Source: an uncultured Persicobacter sp.
Lineage (GTDB): Bacteria; Bacteroidota; Bacteroidia; Cytophagales; Cyclobacteriaceae
NCBI GenBank assembly: GCA_947498325.1
Contig: CANMKE010000012.1
Location: forward strand, 1 to 64,000
Direction of reading: 5' to 3'
Length of the DNA: 64,000 nucleotides
Shown here: piece after piece, positions 8,122 to 16,489 of the stretch
How the letters are laid out: each line of letters opens with the position of its first letter
How positions within the stretch are numbered: the first letter of the stretch is position 1
The notes under the pieces: model-generated
What the model was told of the DNA's origin: nothing
The model's database searches: none
The model's input: only the letters and a program-made list of their open reading frames with translations
Program-made: the position numbers and the translations under genes

Positions 8122-9147
8122 ATGATGAAGATTGATTTAAGAAGCGATACGCTCACCAAGCCCACGCCCGAAATGCTTGAGGCCATGATGAACGCGCAAG
8201 TAGGTGATGACCTTTTTGATGAAGACCCCACCGTACATGCCCTCGAAGAAAAAATGGCCAAAATGTTCGGTAAAGAAGAGGCGATGTTCTGCCCTTCAGG
8301 CACCATGACCAACCAGATTGCCATTAAGCTGCATACCCAAATGGGCGACGAGGTTATTTGCGATGAGCGCTCACATATTTACCATTATGAAACGGGTGGC
8401 ATGGCATTTAACAGTGCCGTTCAGCCCGCTTTGATTGCCGGCGACCGGGGCAGAATTACCGCAGCGCAGGTTAAGGAAAAATTGCGCCCCGATGCTTTCT
8501 ACATGCCAAAGACGGCATTGGTTTCTTTGGAAAACACCGCCAACAAAGGTGGGGGTGCAATCTATGATCTGGCGGAAATTAAAAAAATTCAGGCTGTGTG
8601 TCAGCAGCACCAATTACCATTGCACCTCGATGGCGCACGCCTTTTCAATGCATTGGTAGAAACGGGAGAAACCCCTGCCGAATACGGAGCGTGTTTCGAT
8701 ACCATCTCCATTTGCCTGTCCAAAGGGCTCGGCGCTCCCGTAGGCTCTGTGCTTTTGGGAAGCAAAGCACATATGGCCAAAGCCTTGCGCATCCGTAAGG
8801 TTTTTGGTGGCGCCATGCGACAGTCAGGTTTTTTGGCGGCGGCAGGAATATATGCTCTGGATCATCACATTGACCAATTGAAAGAAGATCACCGACGCGC
8901 AAAAATTTTGGCAGAAGCACTTGAAGGGCTCTCCTTTGTCGAAAGCGTTGTTCCGCCAAGCACCAATATTCTGATTTTTGACCTTAAAGCGACTATTGAC
9001 CCCAGCGCATTTTTGGCAAAGTTAGAGGACCATGGCATTGCTGCGGTACCGTTCGGCGGGCAGAGCATCCGCTTTGTAACCTATTACGATTTCACAGATC
9101 AGCATTTGGAAGAAGCCATTCAACGACTGAAAAAGCTGGACATTTAA
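8122..9147 (+). CDS. ltaE: Low-specificity L-threonine aldolase
   Basis: PLP enzyme that splits L-threonine or L-allo-threonine into glycine and acetaldehyde in the cytoplasm. Fold-type I signature regions are visible: DLRSDTLTKPT at the N-terminus, CPSGTMTNQ, the HLDGAR segment with the PLP-nitrogen aspartate, and Lys201 in LSKGLGAPVGS forming the Schiff base. Length (341) fits the family. It follows yjjG by 15 bases and ends in a terminator that abuts the next gene. Confidence 0.93.
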   Translation: MMKIDLRSDTLTKPTPEMLEAMMNAQVGDDLFDEDPTVHALEEKMAKMFGKEEAMFCPSGTMTNQIAIKLHTQMGDEVICDERSHIYHYETGGMAFNSAVQPALIAGDRGRITAAQVKEKLRPDAFYMPKTALVSLENTANKGGGAIYDLAEIKKIQAVCQQHQLPLHLDGARLFNALVETGETPAEYGACFDTISICLSKGLGAPVGSVLLGSKAHMAKALRIRKVFGGAMRQSGFLAAAGIYALDHHIDQLKEDHRRAKILAEALEGLSFVESVVPPSTNILIFDLKATIDPSAFLAKLEDHGIAAVPFGGQSIRFVTYYDFTDQHLEEAIQRLKKLDI

Positions 9148-9233
9148 TTGTACACCTCCACAATGCTACAAAAAAGCCGGCAGCAACACGCCCCCTTCTG
9201 CTGGGTAAACTGATGCCGAATAAATCACTTAAC

Positions 9234-9262
9234 GGGGCTCCTTCCCTGGAGCCCTATTTTTC
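9234..9262 (+). terminator. Terminator after threonine aldolase, touching the next gene
   Basis: GGGCTCC (9235-9241) and GGAGCCC (9248-9254) form the stem, followed by TATTTTT. It ends only about 7 bases before the ATG of the next gene. Confidence 0.8.
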
Positions 9263-9268
9263 CCGTTC

Positions 9269-9790
9269 ATGAAAACACTTTTATTCTCCCTACTCATGCT
9301 CATTGCCTGTACCGCTCAGGCACAGCAGGCACCACTTGACCTTCCGGCCAACTACCAATTCAAAACCATTGAAGACTATCAGGTTTACAGGCAGGATGCT
9401 TACAATGCCATGCAATGGATGATTGAACAACCCCTCAGCACCTCCGATAAAGAATGGGAGCTCGCGTCAGCTTTTATCATGCAGTATGTTCAGGGCAGTC
9501 CCGACGTCAGCATTATGCTGAAGGACATTTACCTTGAGGGTATTCTGAAAGATAAAGACCCGCTGATCAGTAAAAATTTGATTATTCCTTATATTTCAGC
9601 CATGGCCATGACCCAGCTGAAATTTCCAAAAGCTGATGCAATAATGGTTCAGAACAACGGTTTTCAGGTCATGCTCAGGGCGTATGAAAGCATCAGGAAA
9701 AACCATAAAAATAAATTTATGGAGAAAATTCGCCGCCTGAACCGAAAAGGCGACCTCTATTTATGGCTGAAAGAACATGAACAGGCTTAA
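9269..9790 (+). CDS. Hypothetical secreted protein
   Basis: A 173-residue protein with a signal peptide of about 19 residues (LLFSLLMLIACTAQAQ). The cysteine is not followed by a good lipobox context, so cleavage after AQA is more likely than lipidation. The mature part is mostly helical, with a basic C-terminal region KNKFMEKIRRLNRKG. Family not recognised. It sits directly behind a terminator and 11 bases before the HEAT-like gene. Confidence 0.65.
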   Translation: MKTLLFSLLMLIACTAQAQQAPLDLPANYQFKTIEDYQVYRQDAYNAMQWMIEQPLSTSDKEWELASAFIMQYVQGSPDVSIMLKDIYLEGILKDKDPLISKNLIIPYISAMAMTQLKFPKADAIMVQNNGFQVMLRAYESIRKNHKNKFMEKIRRLNRKGDLYLWLKEHEQA

Positions 9791-9801
9791 GTAATATTTG
9801 T

Positions 9802-10326
9802 ATGAAAATAGAACAAATAGCACACCGAATCCCCAAATCAGAAATCACTGTGCTGGCAAAAAGCATTAACAGTGAGCCCGCAAAAATTCAACTGTTAATT
9901 GATGCCGTTGCCTCGCCCTTAAAGACGGTACAGTTCAATGCCATCTGGATCTTGAGATCAGTTTATGAAGCGAATCCCAACCTGCTGAAAAAAGACATCC
10001 CGCTGCTGGTGGGCTTACTGAAAAAGCACCCTGAGGATGTCGTTCAGCGGAATATTCTGGCCATGCTCCAGCACCAAAAACAGCTTCCAAAAGTTGTTTG
10101 GGATGATTTGGCCAATATTTGTTTCAACGCCCTGGAGCAAAACTCCACGCCAACAGCCATTCGCGTATTTGCCATGGACACCGCTTTTCAGCTCCTGAAA
10201 TACTTTCCTGAATTGGTCAACGAACTGATTGTGCTTGTGGAAGATCACCTTCCGGTAGCCACCACCGGATTTAAAAACAGGGCAGGTAAGCTTTTACCTA
10301 AGTTGTATAACATTAAAGCGAAATAA
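9802..10326 (+). CDS. HEAT/ARM-like helical repeat protein
   Basis: A 174-residue soluble protein made of short amphipathic helix pairs, for example VQFNAIWILRSVYEANPNLL and DVVQRNILAMLQH. This pattern suggests three to four HEAT-like repeats and so a protein-binding role. There is no signal peptide. No catalytic motif is visible. The start ATG is 11 bases after the preceding stop, and TAATATTTG lies immediately before it, a near match to a -7 element with one extra base. Precise function unknown. Confidence 0.65.
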   Translation: MKIEQIAHRIPKSEITVLAKSINSEPAKIQLLIDAVASPLKTVQFNAIWILRSVYEANPNLLKKDIPLLVGLLKKHPEDVVQRNILAMLQHQKQLPKVVWDDLANICFNALEQNSTPTAIRVFAMDTAFQLLKYFPELVNELIVLVEDHLPVATTGFKNRAGKLLPKLYNIKAK

Positions 10327-10476
10327 TTAAACACAAGTCTGTTTGTCATTGAAAACATCAGCTTATCAGTTGATGCAATGTATTGATCAAGATTACCTCA
10401 ATTGAATAATTTGACTATTGCCCTTTGTATCAAGAATGATTAATTTGTTATAAGTAATAACGAATTGAACATTTCT

Positions 10477-10917
10477 ATGAACAGAACTTTTACATGTCAT
10501 GAGACCATCCCCTGCACACCACACGATTTGTGGCAGTTTATCATAGACTTCAATAACATGCCAATGTGGCTCAAGGATGTGAACAAGATTCAGCAAATCA
10601 GTCCCAACCAGTTTGAGGTATTTATTCAGTCGGAAACAGGTGGGCAGTCTTTTGTTTCGGTCTTTCAGCTTAAAGAGGTTATTGAAGAAAAGAGCTTCAC
10701 GATTTCCTCCGTTATTGCCGGCTTTCTGATCGAGTATAAATATCAGATCATTGATTCCTTCGAGCAATGCAAAGTTACGCTTGAAGTGGTTTGTGAAGGG
10801 AAAAATTCCCTATGGAAAAGCCTCGCTCCCCTCATGTCCTGGCTGCTTCGCCCTTCTGACAAAAGGATTCTGACCAACCTCAGGGAAGCGATTATCCTGC
10901 ACCTTGCCGAAGCTTAA
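10477..10917 (+). CDS. SRPBCC-fold (START-like) protein
   Basis: A 146-residue protein. The N-terminal pattern TCHETIPCTPHDLWQFIIDF followed by NMPMWL matches polyketide-cyclase/START-like SRPBCC proteins, which bind hydrophobic ligands in a deep cavity. The C-terminal helix is amphipathic. I use the ATG at 10477 rather than the TTG four codons upstream. It converges with the cyclophilin gene with no base between the two stop codons. Ligand unknown. Confidence 0.75.
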   Translation: MNRTFTCHETIPCTPHDLWQFIIDFNNMPMWLKDVNKIQQISPNQFEVFIQSETGGQSFVSVFQLKEVIEEKSFTISSVIAGFLIEYKYQIIDSFEQCKVTLEVVCEGKNSLWKSLAPLMSWLLRPSDKRILTNLREAIILHLAEA

Positions 10918-10936
10918 TTATTTCTTTTTAAGCTTC
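10909..10936. terminator. Inverted repeat bridging two convergent stop codons
   Basis: GAAGCTTA (10909-10916) and TAAGCTTC (10929-10936) form a perfect 8-bp stem across the SRPBCC and cyclophilin stops. There is no T-tract, so any role in bidirectional termination is only a guess. Confidence 0.35.
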
Positions 10937-12771
10937 ACCTTTGTAATCTTATCCCCAACCCCCAATCGGTTAATTGTTTCCATGCCGTAAACGACTTTCC
11001 CGAAAATCGTGTACTTGCCATCCAATCTTGGAACGGCCTGATGAGTAACAAAAAACTGACAGCTTTCCGTATCTTTCCCTGCGGAGGCCAAGCCCACCAT
11101 GCCTGTACTGTAATGGTGCTCATCAAATTCAGAAGGAAGTACCCAGTCCATGCCTCCAAAACCATCACCACGCGGACAGGCGCCCTGCACCACAAAATTC
11201 GGCACTACCCGATGGAATGTTTTTCCTGTATAATATTGCTCATTCCACAATTTCATGAAAGCCGTAACCGCCGTTGGGGCCTTTTCAGGATAGAGTTCCA
11301 TAACAAAGCCTCCCTGGGTCGTATAAAATTCAAACTGCGGGTGTGGCGGCAGAAAAGACAACACTTGCCAGTCTATGGGTAATTTTTTTGTGGGAGCAGC
11401 AAACTGTGGCTTACGCTTCTGATAACTCGCCAGTACTTTTTCTATTTCATTATAGGCTTCCAGATCACGCGGCATTACACATTTGGCTTTTGCTGCCGAT
11501 AGCTGTCCTTCAAATTCGCGGAAACTTTCTTTATGCTTCCCAATGAAGGTTGCAGCGTAATAAATGGCACCCACATCGCCAGATGCCAGCGCCTGCACCA
11601 TCACCTTGTTGAAGGCCGTTTGCTTGAGTGGATTTTCTGCCCAGTATTTTGATGCCCAAAGATTCATCGCTTCATATACAAATGAAGCCGCCAACGTATC
11701 AGCCTTCGTCAGGGCATCTTTCAGTAACACAAAACCACCTTCATGTTTTGCCAAACCACGGTATAATGCCGCTTTCTGATAAATATTCTGGCAGGTATCC
11801 AATACAGGCTGAAGTACCGAAAGTGGGGCGTGTTGACCGATAAAATAAGCTTTTACCACCTCATTCTGAATACTGTCGGCTTCGGTAACGGCAAGGAAAT
11901 CTGCATTGCGCGTACCTTCGGCCATTTGTTGTGCCACGGTGAATATTGGGCTGTACAAATATTTTTGAACCGTCGGCAGATCTTCCCTTTTCCAGCCTGA
12001 CTTTATTGCCTGAATGACGGCTACGGCTACATTGGGCTTCAGGCTTTTGGTCAGCATACTTTTCAGTACTTCCTCTGTCCCTTTTATTCTGCCAAATGCT
12101 TTGATCAACGGCACCTCAATCTCCTGCGACATCGGTTGTGCAAGCATGAGCTCCAAACCTTTCTGCAACTGCGCCTGCGGCTGAAGATAGTCCGCAAGAA
12201 GTTGAGCCGCGGCAATTCTTGTTTCTTCAGGCAACTGCTCATTTTTCAGCGCTTTCATGGCTTTGTCTTGTGCCATAATCTCCACATTTCCTTGCACAGC
12301 AGCATAATACAGTCCTCGGAAGGTACCTGCCGTAGGTGGTGAAGACACTAAAATTGGAATCGCAGACTTATTTTCCGCACACTTCCCCAATGCCATACGA
12401 ACTTCCTCTTTTACCGCCTCCTCTTTCGCTCTGTACAATGCCGATTGTAAAGCAGGTACGGCTTGCACTGCATGCAGCTGCCCCAAAGCAAAAGCGGCGG
12501 CACTCACCACCTGCGGGTTTTTATCGGCCAGTGCCGACTTCAGTGCATTGATGCTGGTCGGGTCCTGAACACTTCCAAGCGCTGTGGCAGCCATTCGCCG
12601 AATATCGCTATGGTCATCTTGCAGATAAATCAGCAATGAATCAGCCTGGCGGTTATTTTGTAGCTCATGAATATGTTTCCATTGCTGATAGCTTTCCCCC
12701 TCATCGGAGGCATATGGTGTACAGGAAATCAGCCCTAAAAAAAGAGACAGGAGATAGATAGAATACTTCAT
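10918..12771 (-). CDS. HEAT-repeat lipoprotein with C-terminal cyclophilin domain
   Basis: Probable outer-membrane or periplasmic lipoprotein: signal ending LISC, lipidated Cys17. Residues about 30-450 are HEAT/ARM repeats such as DIRRMAATALGSVQDPTSIN. Residues about 470-617 are a cyclophilin-type peptidyl-prolyl isomerase, with FHRVVPNFVVQG (catalytic Arg in the human CypA Arg55 position), CQFFVTH and LDGKYTIFGKV. The position of CypA His126 is tyrosine here, which is common in divergent bacterial cyclophilins. The combination suggests a folding factor for exported proteins docked on a scaffold. Its partner is unknown. Confidence 0.88.
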   Translation of the reverse strand: MKYSIYLLSLFLGLISCTPYASDEGESYQQWKHIHELQNNRQADSLLIYLQDDHSDIRRMAATALGSVQDPTSINALKSALADKNPQVVSAAAFALGQLHAVQAVPALQSALYRAKEEAVKEEVRMALGKCAENKSAIPILVSSPPTAGTFRGLYYAAVQGNVEIMAQDKAMKALKNEQLPEETRIAAAQLLADYLQPQAQLQKGLELMLAQPMSQEIEVPLIKAFGRIKGTEEVLKSMLTKSLKPNVAVAVIQAIKSGWKREDLPTVQKYLYSPIFTVAQQMAEGTRNADFLAVTEADSIQNEVVKAYFIGQHAPLSVLQPVLDTCQNIYQKAALYRGLAKHEGGFVLLKDALTKADTLAASFVYEAMNLWASKYWAENPLKQTAFNKVMVQALASGDVGAIYYAATFIGKHKESFREFEGQLSAAKAKCVMPRDLEAYNEIEKVLASYQKRKPQFAAPTKKLPIDWQVLSFLPPHPQFEFYTTQGGFVMELYPEKAPTAVTAFMKLWNEQYYTGKTFHRVVPNFVVQGACPRGDGFGGMDWVLPSEFDEHHYSTGMVGLASAGKDTESCQFFVTHQAVPRLDGKYTIFGKVVYGMETINRLGVGDKITKVKLKKK

Positions 12772-12807
12772 TGGTGATTATAAATAAAAATATTAAGCGA
12801 CAAGATA

Positions 12808-12838
12808 CAAAAAAGCCGAGGATTCAACTTCCTCGGCC
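12808..12838 (-). terminator. Terminator of the acyl-CoA ligase gene
   Basis: Minus strand: GCCGAGGA and TCCTCGGC arms (plus 12815-12822 and 12830-12837) followed by a T-run. It lies between the ligase stop and the cyclophilin start. Confidence 0.85.
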
Positions 12839-12853
12839 CTTTAACAATATTTT

Positions 12854-14521
12854 TTATTTTAATAATCGTCGCATGATTTTCCCAACACTCGACTTTGGCA
12901 ACTCCTCCCTGAAGGCAAAATGTCTTGGCCTTTTATAGGCCGTCAGGTGTTCACGGCAGTAGCTACGAATTTCGTCTTCGGTCAGGCTGTCGTCCTTTTT
13001 CACGATAAAGGCTTTTGGCACCTCCGTTGATTTTTCATCAGCGACCGCACAAACGCCTACCTCCAGCACTTTAGGATGGGAAGAGATGACCGCCTCAATT
13101 TCATTGGGGAATACATTGAAGCCAGAAACATTAATCATCTCCTTTTTTCGGTCTACCAGGTACACGAAACCATCTTCGGCAATATAGGCAATATCTCCTG
13201 TACGTAAATAATCCCCATACATGACCTCGGCCGTTTCGCTGTCGTTGTTCCAATAGCCCGCCATTACTTGCGGACCTTTCACGCACAACTCCCCTCTTTC
13301 CCCTAAAGGCATTTCCTCATTCTGCTCCCCTAAAATCTTCAGATCCGTGGATGGGTAAGGAATCCCGATAGAACCCTGCCGAATATTATCATGGAAAGGC
13401 TGACAGGAAACCACCGGAGAGCATTCGGTCAGGCCATAGCCTTCACGCAAAACAACGCCTGTTTTGGCTTCCCATTTCGTGGCCACATGCTCCTGCACGG
13501 CCATTCCTCCACCAATTGATAATTTCAGTTTATCGAACTTCAACTGATCAAACATCGGGTGGCTCATCATCCCATTGAAAAGGGTATTGACTGCCGTAAA
13601 TATGGTAACATCATGCTTCTTCCATTCGCCGAGGAAGGCTTTCATATCCCTCGGATTCGCAATCAATACATTTTTACAGCCATACTGAAAGAAGGTCATG
13701 AAATTGACTGTCAGGGCAAAAATATGATATAGCGGCAGGGCCGTTACAACAACTTCTGTGCGCTCTTCCAGCAGGTTACGCATCCAATGCACATGCTGTT
13801 CCGCATTGGCGAGCATATTTTTATGCAAAAGCTTGGCTCCTTTGGAGAGACCCGTAGTTCCGCCAGTATATTGCAGGAAAGCGATATCCTCTGGTTTGAT
13901 TTGAACTGGGGTGAACGTTGCTTGCTGTCCGGCTTTCATGGCCTGCTTGAAAGTAACCGCTTTGGGCAAGTGGTAAGCGGGAACCATCTTTTTAACTTTG
14001 CGGACCACAAAATTAACAATTGTCCCCTTCAGTGCCCCAAGCATATCCCCCATGCTGGCCACAATAACATGTTTAAGTGAAGGCACATCGTCAATCACTT
14101 TTTCGAGGGTTTCAGCAAAATTTTCGAGGATGACCAAAGCCGAAATATTGGCATCATTAAACTGATGCTCCATTTCCCTTGCCGTATAAAGTGGATTGGT
14201 ATTTACGATGATCAGCCCGGCTCTCATGGCGCCAATCAAACAGATGGGATATTGCAGAATGTTGGGCATTTGCAAAGCGATACGGTCTCCTTTTTTCAAT
14301 CCAAGAGACTGTAAATAAGCCGCAAACTGATCTGACAACCGGTCAAGATCCTGATAGCTGATCTTGGCCCCCATACTTTCAAAGGCCACCAAGTCGGAAT
14401 ATTTGTCCATTGCAACAGACAACATCTCCACCAAGGAAGCATACATATCACCCGAAATTTGTGTCGGGACTCCCTCTTCATATTGCGCCAGCCACGGCTG
14501 ACAAGTATTTTCATCAATCAT
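12854..14521 (-). CDS. fadD: Long-chain fatty-acid--CoA ligase
   Basis: Activates long-chain fatty acids to acyl-CoA through an acyl-adenylate. The AMP-binding P-loop YTGGTTGLSKGAK is at 218-230. The acyl-AMP signature region REGYGLTECSP follows, then the hinge YLVDRKKEMINVSGFNVFPNE, and the C-terminal catalytic lysine of SVGKIMRR at about 548. Length (555) and overall pattern fit FadD of Proteobacteria and Bacteroidota. It stands alone on the minus strand, with a terminator downstream, and is likely at the inner face of the cytoplasmic membrane. Confidence 0.93.
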   Translation of the reverse strand: MIDENTCQPWLAQYEEGVPTQISGDMYASLVEMLSVAMDKYSDLVAFESMGAKISYQDLDRLSDQFAAYLQSLGLKKGDRIALQMPNILQYPICLIGAMRAGLIIVNTNPLYTAREMEHQFNDANISALVILENFAETLEKVIDDVPSLKHVIVASMGDMLGALKGTIVNFVVRKVKKMVPAYHLPKAVTFKQAMKAGQQATFTPVQIKPEDIAFLQYTGGTTGLSKGAKLLHKNMLANAEQHVHWMRNLLEERTEVVVTALPLYHIFALTVNFMTFFQYGCKNVLIANPRDMKAFLGEWKKHDVTIFTAVNTLFNGMMSHPMFDQLKFDKLKLSIGGGMAVQEHVATKWEAKTGVVLREGYGLTECSPVVSCQPFHDNIRQGSIGIPYPSTDLKILGEQNEEMPLGERGELCVKGPQVMAGYWNNDSETAEVMYGDYLRTGDIAYIAEDGFVYLVDRKKEMINVSGFNVFPNEIEAVISSHPKVLEVGVCAVADEKSTEVPKAFIVKKDDSLTEDEIRSYCREHLTAYKRPRHFAFREELPKSSVGKIMRRLLK

Positions 14522-14653
14522 ATAAACGAACCAAAAAAATGGTGTGATACTGAAATATCACTGGATTTTTACGGCGCAAAATGCAAAAAAATAGTGGATT
14601 TAGCGATTATGAAATCAACAAATCCACCTTCTTAATATGATTTTGAATAAATT

Positions 14654-15250
14654 TTAATACTGATATTTTACGAAACGATACGCCAGCCCAAAGTTAAACT
14701 GCAAAAACTGCAAATTCTCGCCTTCTACAAAGACATGATTATAGCGGAAACCCAAGTTCAACTCAATGGTTTCTGTCAGGGAATGATAAAAACCAAGTTC
14801 GGGCACAAAGCCGAAGTAAGAACCCTCATTGATCTCCTCCTTGTCGTAGCCAACAAAAACCTCCTCCGTAAAATAATACTGCCCGCCACCCAGGCCAACA
14901 TAAGGTTTCAGCGCCCAATCCAGGGGAAGATAATAATTGGCTTGCACCATCATGGGAAATACCTTCGTGGAAGTCCCGATGGGAATATTACCTCCCGGCC
15001 CGGTACCTATGGAGGTTTGTAATTTAAAATCATTCACCCCGGCAGTCAGGCTTACACTTAGCTGCTCGGGCATGATAAAATATTCAAGGGAAAAATGCCC
15101 ACCACGGCCGCTGTAACTCGGGTAATAATCATTGAAAGTTCCCAGGGGTTGCGCCATGGAATACTGGGCAGTCATCCGAAACCGCTGCGCCTCGGCAAAA
15201 AAAGCAGTAAAGACGAAAAAAGCGGTAACCAAAAAAAATCGAAGCATCAT
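14654..15250 (-). CDS. Outer-membrane beta-barrel protein
   Basis: A 198-residue protein with a signal peptide ending FFAEAQ and alternating hydrophobic strands ending in an aromatic residue (YRFVKYQY), typical of small eight-stranded OMP barrels. Glycine and aromatic content is high (VGLGGGQYYF). No specific function can be assigned. It lies upstream of the acyl-CoA ligase on the same strand with a gap of about 130 bases. Confidence 0.8.
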   Translation of the reverse strand: MMLRFFLVTAFFVFTAFFAEAQRFRMTAQYSMAQPLGTFNDYYPSYSGRGGHFSLEYFIMPEQLSVSLTAGVNDFKLQTSIGTGPGGNIPIGTSTKVFPMMVQANYYLPLDWALKPYVGLGGGQYYFTEEVFVGYDKEEINEGSYFGFVPELGFYHSLTETIELNLGFRYNHVFVEGENLQFLQFNFGLAYRFVKYQY

Positions 15251-15343
15251 ATTACAGGTAGATTGTTTAGGTATTTCGATATACGAAAACCTCCCTGAAA
15301 AATTATACTTCGACTTCTGTTTTTTTTAAAAAAGACTTAGAAA

Positions 15344-16483
15344 TTACAAGGTACCTTCCTTGTGCAGTTCTTCGAGCACTTCCCATTGCGATTCTGTAAT
15401 GCCCCCAAGCGAAAACAAGGAAACACCCTTGGCGCCATGCGACAAAGAGGTACGGATGGCCTCTTCAAAATCGGCCTTCTTTTTCAGGTCGGGCAAGAAA
15501 AGTCCGCTGTAAAGTTGGGTGTTTTTATCCTGCAGGTGATTTACACCCCAAGCCACTTGCTCGCCAACCCAGCCAACCGGCTTTTCATAAAAGCCATTGT
15601 AAAGCATCGGGAGTACGGCGTCCATATGCCAGGTTTTCCAGTCCTGCTTCACACTCCTCCAGTTCGGGAATACTGCCGCAGAGATCATTTTATTATGCTG
15701 ATGAACCTCCGGCACAAAAAGATCATTCACCAAATGAGTGATCAGGTCCATACGGAATTGTCGCCAGTCTTCGTTTTTTGTAGGGTCATCCATGTCAAGG
15801 GGATCCTGGCCGTATTGCTCCTTAAACTTATTCCGGCAACGGTCGCAATAGCAGTAGTCGTATTGCGGGTATTCCTTATCTTGAACAATGCCATAATTTT
15901 TCCAGAGCCCTTTGGCCAGAATTACGTCGGGGTGACGGATATAGTCGAAATGAATCCCATCCACATCATAATTACACAACTCCTTAACCGTTCCAAGGAT
16001 AAACTGCTGCACCTCGGGGTTGGAAGGACACATAAAGCGGTAATAATTTACATAAGCCGGGGCCACCGCCGAAGATTCCCCCTTACGATTAACATTGTAC
16101 CAGTCCTGATGATTTTCATAATAGGCCGGATTATTATTCGGCATCGTCCACATCCATGCGTGGCATTCCAGTCCGGCACCATGCACCAAAGGCAGCATCC
16201 GTTCGAGCCATTTGGCTTTTACGGGTAAACGCTTGGAGCCAAAATAAGCTTGATTCCCGGCATACACCTCCAACAAAACGGCATCAAAACCTACGGATTT
16301 CAGTCGCTGAAATTCTGCCTGCCACTGAGCATCTGTTTTTTCGAGGTCTGGAGTAATCCATGCCCAGTTTTTCGCTTGTTCAATTTCTGTAGCTGTTGAT
16401 GTCCCACAAGAAGTCAGCAGACTAATCCCTGCCAACAATCCCAACCACCCGATTGGGAATTTCAAAAAATCAAAAAATTTCAT
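15344..16483 (-). CDS. Glycoside hydrolase-like lipoprotein (GHL10 / DUF187 family)
   Basis: A TIM-barrel protein of the family that includes GHL10 and DigH-type glycosyl hydrolases. The N-terminus carries a lipoprotein signal (SLLTSC, Cys26). Characteristic segments are GFDAVLLEVYAG near 70, the HAWMWTMP strand, and VDGIHFDYIRHP, whose acidic residues are candidate active-site groups. A Cys cluster YCYCDRCRNKF near 210 could bind metal or form disulfides. It starts 6 bases after the CBM9-like gene, so the two form an operon. The substrate is unknown; peptidoglycan strands or a polysaccharide are possible. Confidence 0.85.
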   Translation of the reverse strand: MKFFDFLKFPIGWLGLLAGISLLTSCGTSTATEIEQAKNWAWITPDLEKTDAQWQAEFQRLKSVGFDAVLLEVYAGNQAYFGSKRLPVKAKWLERMLPLVHGAGLECHAWMWTMPNNNPAYYENHQDWYNVNRKGESSAVAPAYVNYYRFMCPSNPEVQQFILGTVKELCNYDVDGIHFDYIRHPDVILAKGLWKNYGIVQDKEYPQYDYCYCDRCRNKFKEQYGQDPLDMDDPTKNEDWRQFRMDLITHLVNDLFVPEVHQHNKMISAAVFPNWRSVKQDWKTWHMDAVLPMLYNGFYEKPVGWVGEQVAWGVNHLQDKNTQLYSGLFLPDLKKKADFEEAIRTSLSHGAKGVSLFSLGGITESQWEVLEELHKEGTL

Positions 16484-16489
16484 ATCCTG

